DNA from: Neolentinus lepideus HHB14362 ss-1
Lineage: Eukaryota > Basidiomycota > Agaricomycetes > Gloeophyllales > Gloeophyllaceae
DNA length: 64,000 nt
Direction of reading: 5' to 3'
NCBI GenBank assembly: GCA_001632425.1
Contig: KV425568.1
Location: 133,981-197,980 of the forward strand
The translations under genes and the position numbers were made by a program. Under the pieces are notes generated by a model. That model did not search any database, was not told the DNA's origin, and was given only the letters and a program-made list of their open reading frames with translations. This document shows, piece after piece, positions 11,192-22,419 of the stretch (positions are counted from its first letter, which is position 1; each line of letters starts with the position of its first letter).

Positions 11192-14100
11192 ATGAGCTCT
11201 CCGCTCCGTAGCTTGTTTTCTCCAACAAGGACGGCCTCACCGAGCTTCAAATGTGCTGAATGTGGAAAGTATTGCCGAAGTGCAGGAGGATTACAGAAGC
11301 ACTTGCAGCGGAAACACCCCTACATACCTCCAGCAAATGCCGCGCATGTGCCCGCACCAGCAACCGGACTATCTACAGTATTTAATCGTCTATTTGGGTC
11401 CCCTGCAAGAGCTAAGCTCCCAAACAACAAGACACCATCCCCGAATGCGAAAGCACCATCCCCGAATGACGACTCACCATTGCCACCCACTGACCACCAT
11501 CCTAAACCTGCAGAATCATCCCCGGGCTTCACATCCTTTGACCAGCCTCTAGTATCACCAGGATACCAGGCATCTGACTCGGAGCTGCTCCGATTACCAG
11601 TGACCCCCACACATTGTGTACTTCAAGAGGATGCTGACAGTCGCAGATCACCTGCCTCGTCCTTATCTCCAATCTCCGCTGACGGCCTTGACTACATGGA
11701 CAATATCTTTCACCCAAACTTCTACGACTATATTGATGTCAATCCGTTTGCTCCTATCAGCCAGCCTGAGGAACGTGCTGAAGAATCATATTCAGATGAA
11801 GATGACTTCATGAGTGAAGACAATGATTTCACAGATCACAACCAGGATGGAATAGACCACAATTTACCTGAAAATTGTCATTCGGACGAATCAGCGAAAA
11901 ATCAGAGCAAGATACGCGTAGTTTATCATCCAGAGCTAGACGGTAAGTTCCTGAAGCCCATGTCAATTATGCTACTCTATATAACATTTATTCTAATAGG
12001 TGTGCCCTGTGATCGCAATGGACAGCCCCTGCCGGCAAATCCAGGGCAGACAAAGTCAAGCCAGACACCAGAATTTCCCTCTTCTTCAGGCTCACCGTCT
12101 TCATCCCCCTCTCTTGCCGACAATTCTTGGGCGCCGTATCCAAACAAATCAGCCTTCGATATCGCGGACTTCCTATTTACTCAGGAGCAGATGTCCGCTG
12201 GGAAGATCGATATACTCCTGGACATTTGGGCGTCGCATGCAGTTGAGTACGGTGGGGATGCGCCGTTTCGCAATGCTCGCGAATTATACAGGACAATCGA
12301 TTCAACAACTCTCGGCGATGTAAAGTGGGAATCGTTCACTATCAAGTACCAAGGCCATCAACCTCACCACGACATTCCAGATTGGATGACGGCTGGCTAT
12401 GAGGTGTGGTATCGTGACCCTCTTAAGATTGCGCGTCAGATGCTCGCGAACCCTGACTACAATGGCGAGATCGATTACTGTGCAAAACAGGAGTTTATTA
12501 ACGGCAGTCGACGTCTTAAGGACTTCATGTCTGGTGACTGGGCTTGGAGCCAATCAGTAAGTAGCTGTTTTAACCACTCCCATACACACTAAGTAACCTC
12601 TTGTGCAATTTAGAGTAAAATTGCCAAGGATCCAGAAACACATGGCTCGACATTCGTACCTGTAATCCTCGGTAGCGACAAGACCACAGTCTCAATCGGT
12701 ACCGGAGATAATGAGTATTATCCTCTCTACATGATGCTTGGTAATCATCACAATAATGTGCGCCGAGCGCATCGTAATGCAATCACAGTTATAGGGTTCT
12801 TAGCAATCCCAAAAAGTAGGTTTTATGCCCTAACTGTGAATTTATCATTATAATATTGCATATAGCCAGCCGACGCTATAAAAATGATGTCAAGTTCCGT
12901 AAATTTCGCCGGCAGTTATTTCACGTATCATTGTCAAGAATCCTACAGAGTCTTAAGCCTGGCATGTCTACACCCGAGGTGACGCTCTGTGCAGATGGTG
13001 CATTTCGTCGTGTCGTATATGGACTTGGGCCCTACATTGCTGACTATCCGGAGCAAGCACTTCTCGCCTGCATTGTGCAGGGCTGGTGTCCCAAGTAGGT
13101 TTACATTCATCTGCTCATCTCTTTGCTTACTAATACAGGGTTAACTCGAAGGTGCACGGCTCGTAGAGGAAAATTGGAAGGTGATGGCCCATGTATTCGA
13201 CGGTGCGCTGAGCATACCGAAGCTCTAGTCCAGTGCATGGATCTCGGGACTTTATGGGACGAGTATGGTGTAGTTGGTGACATTGTGGTGCGTATTAAAG
13301 TTTCCATTTCATTCATATTCTGTGTTATTCTTCATTTGTACGTCAAGATACTTTTAGACTGCTTGAGTACTAATCGTGGGAACTTCTGGTTCATTGTGCG
13401 CCATCTACGACACCACTTCCCCACCTCACAAGCATGCTCGCACGATGGGCCTCTACGACACCACAAAGTTCACTCCAGCCACGTCACTCAGAGAATGCAG
13501 GACGGTACCAGGAGCAGTGATCACCCTGGCTCTGGCTTTGGGAAGGGTCCCCGACTTTTCTGTCCGGGGTACTCATGATCACTGTTCATCAGGTTACCAA
13601 TGGCTTCTACGAGTGACCAGGATCTCTTTCTTATTCAACAATTACTCTTCCCTCTCACATCTACGCTCGCTCTTTCTTCATTGTCCGCCACGTCTGCGGC
13701 CCTACCTACTTAAATGTCTGAAGAAACGAGCATAAGACCCTCTCGGAAGGGCAAGGAACGTGAACAAGACCTGGCGCAGCGTATATTCGCTCTGTAACGG
13801 ACGAAAGCAGCGTGCGTATATTTTCTCTCATGCGTTGATGCTAGTGGCTCTTTCCGTATGCCGTTGCATGGCGTACAGTAGGGATGGTGTTCCTGGACGG
13901 TGGTCTAGTCCACAGTCTCGGTATAGTCATCCTGCGGTACGCCTGCACAGTATGCAGAAGGAGCCAAATATCTCGTTAACTCATACTAACGAGCCTTTTT
14001 AAAACAGTGCCATCAGGCCCAAAGAGCGATCAGAACGACTCGCACCGGCCTCTACCGTAGAGGCCTCACCAACACTCATTACAGCCCGAACGCCTATGGA

Positions 14101-17100
14101 AAGACGATCAGTCGAGAAAGCATCCTCATCTACGACGCGCACATCGCAATCACACACTTCTCCACCCCGCAAGCATGTTCCAACCTCCCCGCCTCGTGTC
14201 CTGGTCTCCGGCACCACAATGGACCGTGAAGATCTGGATTTCTCTCGCAGGTTGAAGATCAGCCATTCCCCTCGACCATCCCCCCACGCTCACGACGCCA
14301 CCCACCACACATCCTCGAAAAAGCTCTTCAACCCGAATCTGGACCCCATTCCAATGCGTCGAACCGCGGAGCCGGAGTTGATTTCCGATTCCCAGTCCAA
14401 CTCCTCCTATGTCCAAGTCTCTCAGACATCTCCGCACTCCCGCGAACCTCTCGCACATCGACAGCTCTTCGATCATCGAAAGGACAATCCAGTACGCTTC
14501 GCTGTGCTCGCGCGCCCCTCTCGTCATGACGGCCGCCCCACCCCAATGCCTAAATCATATGGCGATTACGTCTCGGCATCTTCCACCTCATCGTACGCTC
14601 ATTCGGTGGCGTCTAGCTTTACTCTGTCATCCAGCACTACAGATGGCTCCTCAACTCGCTCGGCACTATTCGATCAGTGCAAGCCTTCACAAGAGTCGAG
14701 TGGCAGCAGCAACAACGCCTTTGCACAACAGTTGAAGAAGCTCTACAGAGCTATCTCTGCGCTCGAAGATCGGATAACTAAGGAAGATGGCGACGTAGTC
14801 AACGGCGAAGACAGTGTCGCACGAGATGGGCCGAGGAGGAATGGGGTCGTGCTTAAGGCTAGGAATGCACAGGAAGCAAAGGAGAAGGAAGACGAGGCAG
14901 AGCAGGAGAAATGGAGGAAGATTGTGCAGGACCACAAGGCGTGAGTCCCTTCCCTCCTCGTCTTTGCAATGCATCTCATGTGCTGGCCCAGACTGGTCGA
15001 GATGATGCACAACCGGCTCGAGATCTCGCTCGCCCCGAGCGTCCCCACCTCCCTACGCAACATCCCGCAGAAGTACAACATCATCATCCGGCTCTGGACT
15101 CACGGCTTCCACAAGCTCCTCGAAAACCTCCGTCGTTCATCCTGGGACTCTAGCGTCGCCTTCGAGCACCTTCAAGAGTTCATCTACTATGCGTACACAT
15201 TCTACACCGGCCTTCTTGAAGAGACGACACTTGATGCCCACCGTCTCAGTTGGCTCGAGGCGCTCGGGGATCTCGCGCGCTATCGCATGGTCGTCACCGA
15301 TATGGCGACGAAAGCCTATTCCAAGAGCCAGCCTCAAGCATTGACTGTCGATGCGCTCTCGCAGCAGGCGGCGATCACTAGCGATACGACGCCCGCGACG
15401 AAGAGCAAGGCGAGCATAAGCGATAAGCCGGCAGCGCGGATTGACGACTCGGACGGGCCGAGTATCGGGCTGGCAGCGGCGCGCGCGATGGATATCGAGC
15501 CAGAGAAGGAGCGGTGGAGGGGGATTGCGAGGGAGTGGTACGCGACGGCGTTGGCGGAGAAGCCGGTGGAAGGGAAGTTGCATCATCATATGGGGCTTCT
15601 CTGCCGGGAAGTCGAGGCTGAAGAGCTTCGTGCCGTCTATCACTTCGTGAAAGGGTTAGTACTTTTCCTGCTACGCAAGAGACACAAACTAATGAATGAT
15701 CATTGCAGCATGACGACTCTACATCCCTTCCAGACCTCGCGCGAGAATGTTCTCCCACTCTGGTCCCCCTCTGCCCAAGCAAGACGCTCGCATCCCGACG
15801 CCCGTGTCACCGATCTTTTCGTTCTCCTCCAGGGCATGCTCTTCACGAACATTCAGCTGGATGATTTCCCAAAGTCCTTGGATCGCTTCCTCGAACGACT
15901 AGATCTGGACGGCGCGGAAGAGCGCGAGTGGATCATGATGGCTGTGATCAACATCGGCAGCATCCTTGAGTACGGACGGCCTGGCGGTGTTCTTCGGAAG
16001 ACGGATGTGCTCGGCCTGGGTATCGGCGCGAGCACTACGGGCGGGTCTTCAGCGGCGAAGGTGAAGCTTGCGAAGAAGCCCGAAGACGATGGCGACAGGA
16101 GGATGGACGTCGACGATGACGGTGAAGCGATGGTGACTTCGCCAGCGTTATCAGAAGCCGCTGCTAGCGTTGTCGAGGCGCCTGAGCTCCCTCCCGCGTT
16201 CAAGCTCGCGCTGCAGCTCACCTTTTCGATGCTCTCGCATGCCCTACGGAGGCCAACTCGCAAGCCGTCGGTGCTTCAGAAGCCCACTCTCAACCCTTAC
16301 ATCACCATCATCCTGACCTTCCTCGCGACGATCCTGCGTCACGAGTCCATTCGCATTATTCTTGAGCGTTCAGTGCCTCGGGAGGACCTCACGGCGTTCT
16401 ACACGCGATCGGTCCCTTCGACTGTAATCACTCATGAGGAGAGCGCTCGGTGGACAACGCTGACCAGCGGCTGCCGTCCCCTTCCTGAAGACTGGTGTGT
16501 CCGGGGCATGGAGTGGGTTGGCCGCAAGGTCTTCGAGTGCGGATTCTGGAATAAGGTACCTGAGAGCGACGCCAAGCACGCCGAGCTAGAGATGCTTGAA
16601 TGGCATGACATCCATGATGCTGATGGGATAATTGAGGATGAGGATGATGAGGACGGCAGCAAGAGGAAGTCAACTCCACAGTGTCAACGCTGGGTGAGGG
16701 CCGCCTGGGAGGGTGCTGCCATCGCACAGTGCATGGACGGCTTTGGCCAGGTAGACGATGCAGCTGAGTGGACCATCGGCGGCTCCCTGTCTGTCAAGGT
16801 TCAGTGGTGGAAAGAGGAAGAGCGGTTGGAGCACGAGGAGGAAGAGAGGCGACGTCAGGGCATGCGGTGGGGCGACAACGATTCCATGGACGTCGACGAT
16901 GATCAAGGTTCTAGTGACAATGACACTGACGAGGAGGACGAGGAAGACAGCGACGAAGTGAGGGAGCTCAAGGCTCGGCGCTGGTACCTCAAGAGTCTGC
17001 TGGAGTCCGCTCTGCAGTTGCCCCAGCGATGACCAGCACTGCGATCAGTGCGCAAGCCGAAGACGGCTGTGGATTCGCGTCCGTTACTCAAGGTAACTCC

Positions 17101-19400
17101 TGGGTATTCGGTCCTCGTCATCGATACCAACATTCTACTGTCATCCTTGTCTACGTTTCAATCTATGGTCGAGTCCCTCCGGTGGACGATTGTGGTTCCG
17201 CTTCCGGTCATAACGGAGCTCGATGGCCTCTCCTCGGCGTCCGATGTGCTCGAACTGAGTGGCATCGCATTGGCTGCGCTGCCTTACATCATGTCGCATA
17301 TCTGATCTCATTCCACCTCATTGAAGGTCTTGATGTCGAAAGGCAACTACCTCCGATGATGGCATTCCCTGAACCTGTACCTGTTGATGCTATGCCGATG
17401 TTCACTGTTTTGACCCCGCACTATAGCAAAAAGGTTAGCAGGCGTGAATTGTGGGTATAAGGTTCATGCTGACTCAGTTGTTTAGATTCTTTTGTTGCTA
17501 CATGAGATTATCCATGAGGAGGATCAGATGATGTATGTTATGCTGCTCAAGTACCTTGAGCAGCTGCACCCGGTCGAATGGGCCAACTTCGTCAAGGATA
17601 CCAAGATCTTGGCTGAGGAATGGAATGTGTATTTGATTTAGTTTGGTTCTTGTCTTCCCTTCTATCATTTCTTTTGGTTATAATATGTTTATGTCTAACT
17701 GTGACTGACATACTTTCAGCCTTTTACCAATGATTTCCCTCGTGCTGATATTCATGAGCTACTTTCTCCTGACCTCCTACATCAACTTATCAAGGGCACT
17801 TTCAAGGATCATCTAGTCGACTGGATCGGTGAATTCCTTAGTTTGCGACACGGCCCAGTACACAGCCAGGTGGTGATGACAGAGATTGATCGACGGTATG
17901 ATTGTTCAAATAGCATCATTTGGAGACTCACTGCCAACCCCAGGATTGCGGCGGCACCCCCTTTTACAGGGTTGAGAAGATTCCCTGAAGGGCGCGGGTT
18001 CAAGCAATGGACGGGTGATGACTCAAAGGCACTGATGAAGGTAATGTCCCACATTCAGTGACGTGATAGGACTTTACAACTTTGTGTGAGTTAGGTATAC
18101 CTGCCCGCTGTCGATGGTCTAGTTCCCAGTGAGATAGTCCGGACCATGCGTGCATTCCTCGAGTTCTGCTACATTGCTCGACGTGATGTGCATACTCCAG
18201 AAAGCCTTGATCAACTTGAGGAAGCAGTGGAGCGTTTCCATGACTATCGTGAGGTCTTTCAGGAAGAAGGGGTTCGTGTTGAGGGTTTCTCCTTACCTCG
18301 GCAACATTCTATAAAACATTACTATGATGCTATCTGGGACTTTGGGGCACCTAACGGCCTATGCTCTTCAATTACGGAATCAAAACATATTAAAGCAGTC
18401 AAAGAGCCGTGGCGGCGCTCTAATCGGTTCCAGGCATTGGGTCAAATGCTGACAACAAATCAGCGACTTGACAAGCTCGCTGCGAGCCGCGTTGACTTCA
18501 TCAACCGTGGAATGATTGAACAACCGAGCAAGCGTGAGTTGATTTTCCATAGTCATTTTGAATAAGCCAAAAATAATGTCATGTTCATAGCCAAGCAAGC
18601 CTGTCTCCCATCCACAGATGATGATGGTGCCATTGATGATCCACGATCCCCTGGATATGTTAAACTTTCATCACGCTTCAGTACGTACTTTACTTTCACG
18701 GATAATTCAAGTAGATTTAAATTATTTCATACTAGAACGCCAGCATCATTTCAATTCTGCCGCTCTAACTTCACATCCAGATCGCCCCACATTCAACCGC
18801 CTGCTGCGCGAATTCCTTCGCAATCAAGTCAATGCACTCAATCCATCAATGTTCCTCACCGAACTCCCGGTCTTTGATGAGCCCATTTTTATTCACTACT
18901 CCGCTGCTGCTACCTTCTACGCTCCAAGTGATCCATCTGGTATCAGGGGCATGCGCCGGGAGCATATCCGGGCGAATCCATCCTGGCGTGGAGGCGCTCC
19001 CCGCTTCGACTGTGTCTATGTCAAGCCAGAGGTATGTCATGAAGATTCACCCCATCCGCAATTTGATGTGGCAAGAGTCTTCATGTTATTTTCATTCAAA
19101 TTCCATGGTCAACAATATGAGTGTGCATTGGTCCACTGGTTCAAATGGACTGATTATCATCCTGATGAAGACACGGGGATGTGGATTGTTGACAGGGGTC
19201 ATGCCGGTGACGCAAGTCGTCCTGTTTTATCCATTATTCCTATACAGCGCATACTCCGAGCTGCACATCTTATCCCAATGTTTGGTCAGACAAATGTCCC
19301 TCCCGACATCAGCGCTACAGACAGTCTGGATAGATTTCGCCTTTTTTATGTCAACAAATACGTCGACCATCACGCATTCGAGATTTTACATTCACCGTGA
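11192..19400 (+). CDS. Plavaka-family transposase
   Basis: Nine exons: 11192-11942, 12000-12556, 12614-12815, 12866-13094, 13152-13287, 17720-18040, 18095-18533, 18591-18680, 18736-19400 (3,390 nt, 1,129 aa, no internal stop). The N-terminus carries a C2H2 zinc finger, [22 protein letters not shown] (quoted in part: C-x2-C...H-x4-H). An acidic Ser/Pro-rich linker follows, then the catalytic core with [49 protein letters not shown] and [18 protein letters not shown]. This order matches the Plavaka transposases of basidiomycetes. The splice between ...VVGDIV (exon 5) and [11 protein letters not shown] (exon 6) is in frame and restores the family sequence. The intron between them, 13288-17719, is 4,432 bp, about 80 times the others, and contains captured host DNA. 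The gene therefore looks coding-competent if that intron is removed. Confidence 0.85.
13288..13713. other. 5' part of the giant transposase intron
   Basis: Starts at the donor GTGCGT. It contains a short open frame (13376-13735) with no recognisable motif. It may be promoter or 5'-flanking DNA of the captured EST1/SMG6-like gene, or the original intron sequence. Confidence 0.35.
13714..17349 (+). pseudogene. captured EST1/SMG6-like gene (EST1 region plus start of PIN domain), three premature stops
   Basis: A host gene inside transposase intron 5, same strand. Exons: 13714-13811, 14008-14940, 14992-15654 and 15709 to about 17349; all splices keep frame. After a disordered N-terminus, residues from about 280 match the EST1 DNA/RNA-binding region ([59 protein letters not shown]). 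The C-terminal part begins a PIN nuclease domain ([16 protein letters not shown] with its Asp, [18 protein letters not shown]). That order is found in SMG6, the nonsense-mediated-decay endonuclease. Introns are kept, so capture was from DNA, not mRNA. Stops interrupt the frame at 13795 (TAA for CAA), 17030 (TGA) and 17303 (TGA); each fits one C-to-T change. The PIN domain is cut off at the junction with the next fragment. Confidence 0.8.
17350..17626 (+). pseudogene. captured fragment of a 1,3-beta-glucan synthase (FKS) gene
   Basis: Two exon pieces (17350-17433 and 17486-17626) split by a 52-bp GT-AG intron. They encode [20 protein letters not shown] and then [14 protein letters not shown]...[19 protein letters not shown], about 75 residues highly characteristic of the cytoplasmic catalytic region of FKS-type 1,3-beta-D-glucan synthases (family GT48), the main cell-wall glucan enzyme. 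The full protein is roughly 1,700-1,900 residues, so this is only a small internal slice with no start, membrane segments or end. It abuts the EST1/SMG6-like fragment directly and in the same orientation. The intron is retained, again pointing to capture at the DNA level. A functional synthase is impossible from this fragment. Confidence 0.85.
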
Positions 19401-19665
19401 ACTACTAGTGTAGTCAACTTGAAGTATATATTGCTTACTAGCATGTCTTTACTACTTAGCACACCGGATGTATTCCTTAGTAACTTTCAATGTACTTAGG
19501 ACACTTACTGTTGTCTTGTTTATCTTACCACGGCTTGGATAATCTTATATCTTATCTATTGCCGGACTTTCGGGATTAGCTGATCTTAGCCTACTTATTG
19601 TTACTTAGTGCCTGCGCTAAGACAAAAAAAGACACAAAAGTCAATTTGGCATTTTGCTGATGCTG
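19401..19665. repeat. right subterminal region and right terminal inverted repeat
   Basis: Non-coding DNA after the transposase stop, rich in CTTAG/CTTAT motifs. It ends with GCATTTTGCTGATG at 19649-19662, the inverted match of the left end, followed by TTGAG at 19666-19670. Confidence 0.55.
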
Positions 19666-19694
19666 TTGAGCCCAGACCAATTCCCCTCATAGCC

Positions 19695-19722
19695 CACGTG
19701 GCTTTCACGCGTAACCCACGTG
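19695..19722. promoter_or_regulatory. RPP1: paired CACGTG motifs upstream of RPP1
   Basis: Two copies of CCCACGTGGC centred 22 bp apart (CACGTG at 19695-19700 and 19717-19722), about 95-120 bp upstream of the RPP1 ATG. CACGTG is an E-box bound by bHLH factors in fungi; here it is a likely RPP1 promoter element that lies between the transposon end and the gene. Confidence 0.5.
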
Positions 19723-19814
19723 GCTAGACTAACCATTACCGTCACACGGCTTGACCGAGCAGGACACCACCGACGAGCACTACTTACACGGCCTCGACAC
19801 TCTAATTTAACCCA

Positions 19815-20409
19815 ATGGTGAGTTACACTGCTCTGCGTGATCGCTGCTCGGGATTGGAAGGAAATGAAGGGCAGAACTGGCGGCTGTTGGGATGGATGTG
19901 GATGTTGCGGCTTGGATGTATCAGGTGCAATTGGATTCGACTGACACTGTCTTCAATAGGCCACTGCAGAACTCGCCGCGACCTACGCCGCTCTCATCCT
20001 TGCCGACGATGGCATCGAGATCACTGTGCGTTGCCAAAAAATCCTTCCTTATTCATGCCCATCTCACCCAAACACACGCAGTCTGACAAAATCATCGCAT
20101 TAACGTCTGCGGCTGATGTTGAACTCGAGCCCATCTGGGCGACCCTCCTCGCCCGGGCTTTGGAGGGCAAGAATGTAAAGGACATACTATCAAATGTCGG
20201 CGCTGGTGGTGCCGGCCCCGCTGTCGGGGCAGCACCTGCTGCTGGCGCTGCTGCTGCTGGAGGCGCTGCTGCTGCTGAGGAGAAGGCCGAGGAGAAGGAG
20301 GAGGAGAAGGAGGAGTCAGACGACGACATGGTTCGTCCAGTTATTGATGTTGTCTTGAGTGACGTTGTACTGAGAAGGTGTCTCGCAGGGCTTCGGTCTG
20401 TTCGATTAA
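19815..20409 (+). CDS. RPP1: 60S acidic ribosomal protein P1
   Basis: Four exons: 19815-19817 (only the ATG), 19960-20025, 20082-20330, 20389-20409 (339 nt, 112 aa). It reads [39 protein letters not shown] and [18 protein letters not shown], then an Ala/Gly-rich hinge, an acidic [10 protein letters not shown] segment and the invariant C-terminal GFGLFD. These are diagnostic of eukaryotic stalk protein P1, which pairs with P2 on the ribosomal stalk and recruits translation factors. The last exon encodes exactly GFGLFD plus stop. The first exon is a bare start codon, a layout common in ribosomal protein genes. The transposon's right end lies about 150 bp upstream of the ATG, inside the likely promoter. 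Confidence 0.95.
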
Positions 20410-22419
20410 GCGGTCGCACTGTGCTCTGGATGTTGTATTGTTCGTGCCGTGTCTGTTCTTTCTGGGTATCTTCCCCGTCTTCACTCGCATTTGCTCTCCG
20501 CACTCGCATTGTATCCATTGCAAGACACTCTCCCTCCGCCTCCAAAACATTTTTCCTCCCATACAGCACTATGCCACATAATGCAGTATGTATACATTTC
20601 GACGCTCCATTAGGAGTGCCACAGGAGAGTTGGGTGTGATGATAGTCGACCGCAGGCCATTCTGATATCGGGAGGTATGATTCCGTATGTTTCCTGATGA
20701 TGTCCCTTGCCCTCCTTAAGCCTACTGGAGGCACCGTTGTCCTGCCCTTCACTGATGAAAGAGATTTCATTCTGAGTAAAGCCAGGGTATATATACCCTG
20801 GATGCGCATATGTTTCGTTTGTCGATACGAAATAGGCTGAACCACCGGCTGTGGCTGTTTAGTACGCTGCTTTCAATTTCTGCCGAGTCGTAGTTTTCTC
20901 GCGGACGTCCGACATGGTCACCATGCTTGACAGCTGAGACAGAAAATGCACTGCTGCGTATTTCTCGGGCTTTCCGTCACCAGTGGGCACGATCTAGCAC
21001 CAAACACCTCGGTGCTTTGGCCATGTCCGTGGTGCAGCCCACAATGGTCAAGGCGAGGAACAGTGGAGTATAGTGTAAGTGTCAGATCTCTCAGCATGTT
21101 CGCCCGTGACTTCATCCAGAGCGTAGTATTGTCCCCCATGACTCTGCGCGTGGGACGCCACAACGTGGCTCCTTCCGAAGAACCACGTGATAGCACCATT
21201 ATAGGATTTGTGGCTGCTGCAGGAAATCCCCACCATACCCAATATGCAAGTGAAGACCATCACTTGACTGAGAGGACTCGGTTTGAGATTTGCAACCTTA
21301 AACAAAAGGTATGTGCGCACACGTATCGTATGTACATGATCATATGGCTTGGATAGCTTTTTTCTTTCTGCAATTTAGTAGGAACTGGAAAGGGATCTGA
21401 GCGTAAGAGCATTGTGCCCATGCCCATGGAGTGTTGTACCGTGAGGAATTACGCCAAGTCCTCCATCCAATCAGTAGATGAACGTAAAGCGAATGAGCAC
21501 CTATCGTAAGTTATGGGGTGAACGGTGCGACTCCGTGCGAGGCTGCATGCCAATCATGGCTAGTGCATTAATGCAGTGCCGAGTTATGGAGGACAGGGAT
21601 TCATCGCGTGACGGACCTTGTATTTCATAGGCTATAGTTTTGATCAGTAGTGTACGGGCGGCGCGCTGCCATGCACTCAGACGTGGTGCCATTTATTTCT
21701 GTCCGATAAAGCTCCACCTTGCTTCCACGCACTGACCCAGAGTACTCAGGCTGAAGTCTGAATCGCGGATTGATCGCGATCATCACACACTGGAGTTTCT
21801 CGTGTGATTCGGGAAGTCGTGGTTGGCGTTCTAAAGGCATTTTAACTTGAAGCAGGATCATTTTAGAATTTGGAAACGAACGTCTCAATCAGAAGTCTGG
21901 TTTACGCGTCAGTTTATTCGGCCTCGTTGGCGGAGTTTCAATCTCAATGTTTCAGCTCTTGACCCAGATATGCCACATGATAGGATGTATGAATTGTGCT
22001 GTGGGGCTGCAGACGACTATTATGGCAGCACTCCATGCAACAAACGGCGGCGAATGCATACCCCAAACATTCTCTAACACATGGTTGCTGCGACCTGGAT
22101 GACTGCCAGTACGTTTGGAGAAACCCAATCTCCCCAGCCACAATCTGATTAATTCCTCAAACATCGCGGACTGGATTTAGCCGCAGAGGCGTGGAGACAA
22201 GTGCCAAAACCTTGTGCGATGAATAGGCCAGGGCTGCGCTTGAAAACGCTCTTTTCCAGGCAGAATCATCTCTAAAATCGGCTAGTGAGTCACAGGAGCT
22301 CCAGCTTGTTGTTCACATCGAAGCTAAACGTGTCACCTGAGGTGAGTAGTGATCACACTTATAGGACTATGTTTACCTCAATCTTTCCTCCTCTCGCCAT
22401 TTCGTCGACGTTCCAAGTC
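20410..22419. other. 2-kb intergenic region, no gene recognised
   Basis: Several short open frames on both strands, the longest coding-like stretch being about 21097-21309 (+), without any motif I recognise. It may contain a decayed gene fragment and the promoter of the first P450. Confidence 0.35.

Larger units (their letters stand above)
7142..19665. mobile_element. Plavaka-type (CACTA-related) DNA transposon carrying captured host-gene fragments
   Basis: The body holds a transposase (+) and a divergent DUF6532-like gene (-), both open throughout. The outer ends share the inverted 14-mer CATCAGCAAAATGC (7146-7159; reverse complement at 19649-19662). The ends are flanked by TTGAG on both sides (7137-7141 and 19666-19670), a candidate target duplication. 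A second inverted match, AGGCACTAAG (7213-7222; reverse complement 19604-19613), lies further in and contains CACTA. Subterminal DNA on both sides is rich in CTTAAG/CTTAG motifs. The transposase gene contains a 4.4-kb intron filled with parts of two host genes. The exact termini are inferred by eye. Confidence 0.75.

Noticed and set aside
13376..13735. 120-codon open frame between the intron donor and the captured gene
   Set aside because: No recognisable motif or splice support; it may be 5'-flanking DNA of the donor gene.
15137..15782. Minus-strand frames with Arg-rich proteins inside the EST1/SMG6-like gene
   Set aside because: Shadow frames of a GC-rich exon; the plus-strand sequence matches the EST1 family.
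7142..19665. LTR retrotransposon or Helitron as the identity of the element
   Set aside because: No reverse transcriptase, integrase, Rep or helicase motifs and no long direct terminal repeats; the transposase matches Plavaka.
20021..20845. Minus-strand 274-codon frame over RPP1
   Set aside because: It is the complement of the Ala- and Glu-rich RPP1 hinge; the plus-strand gene ends in the diagnostic GFGLFD.
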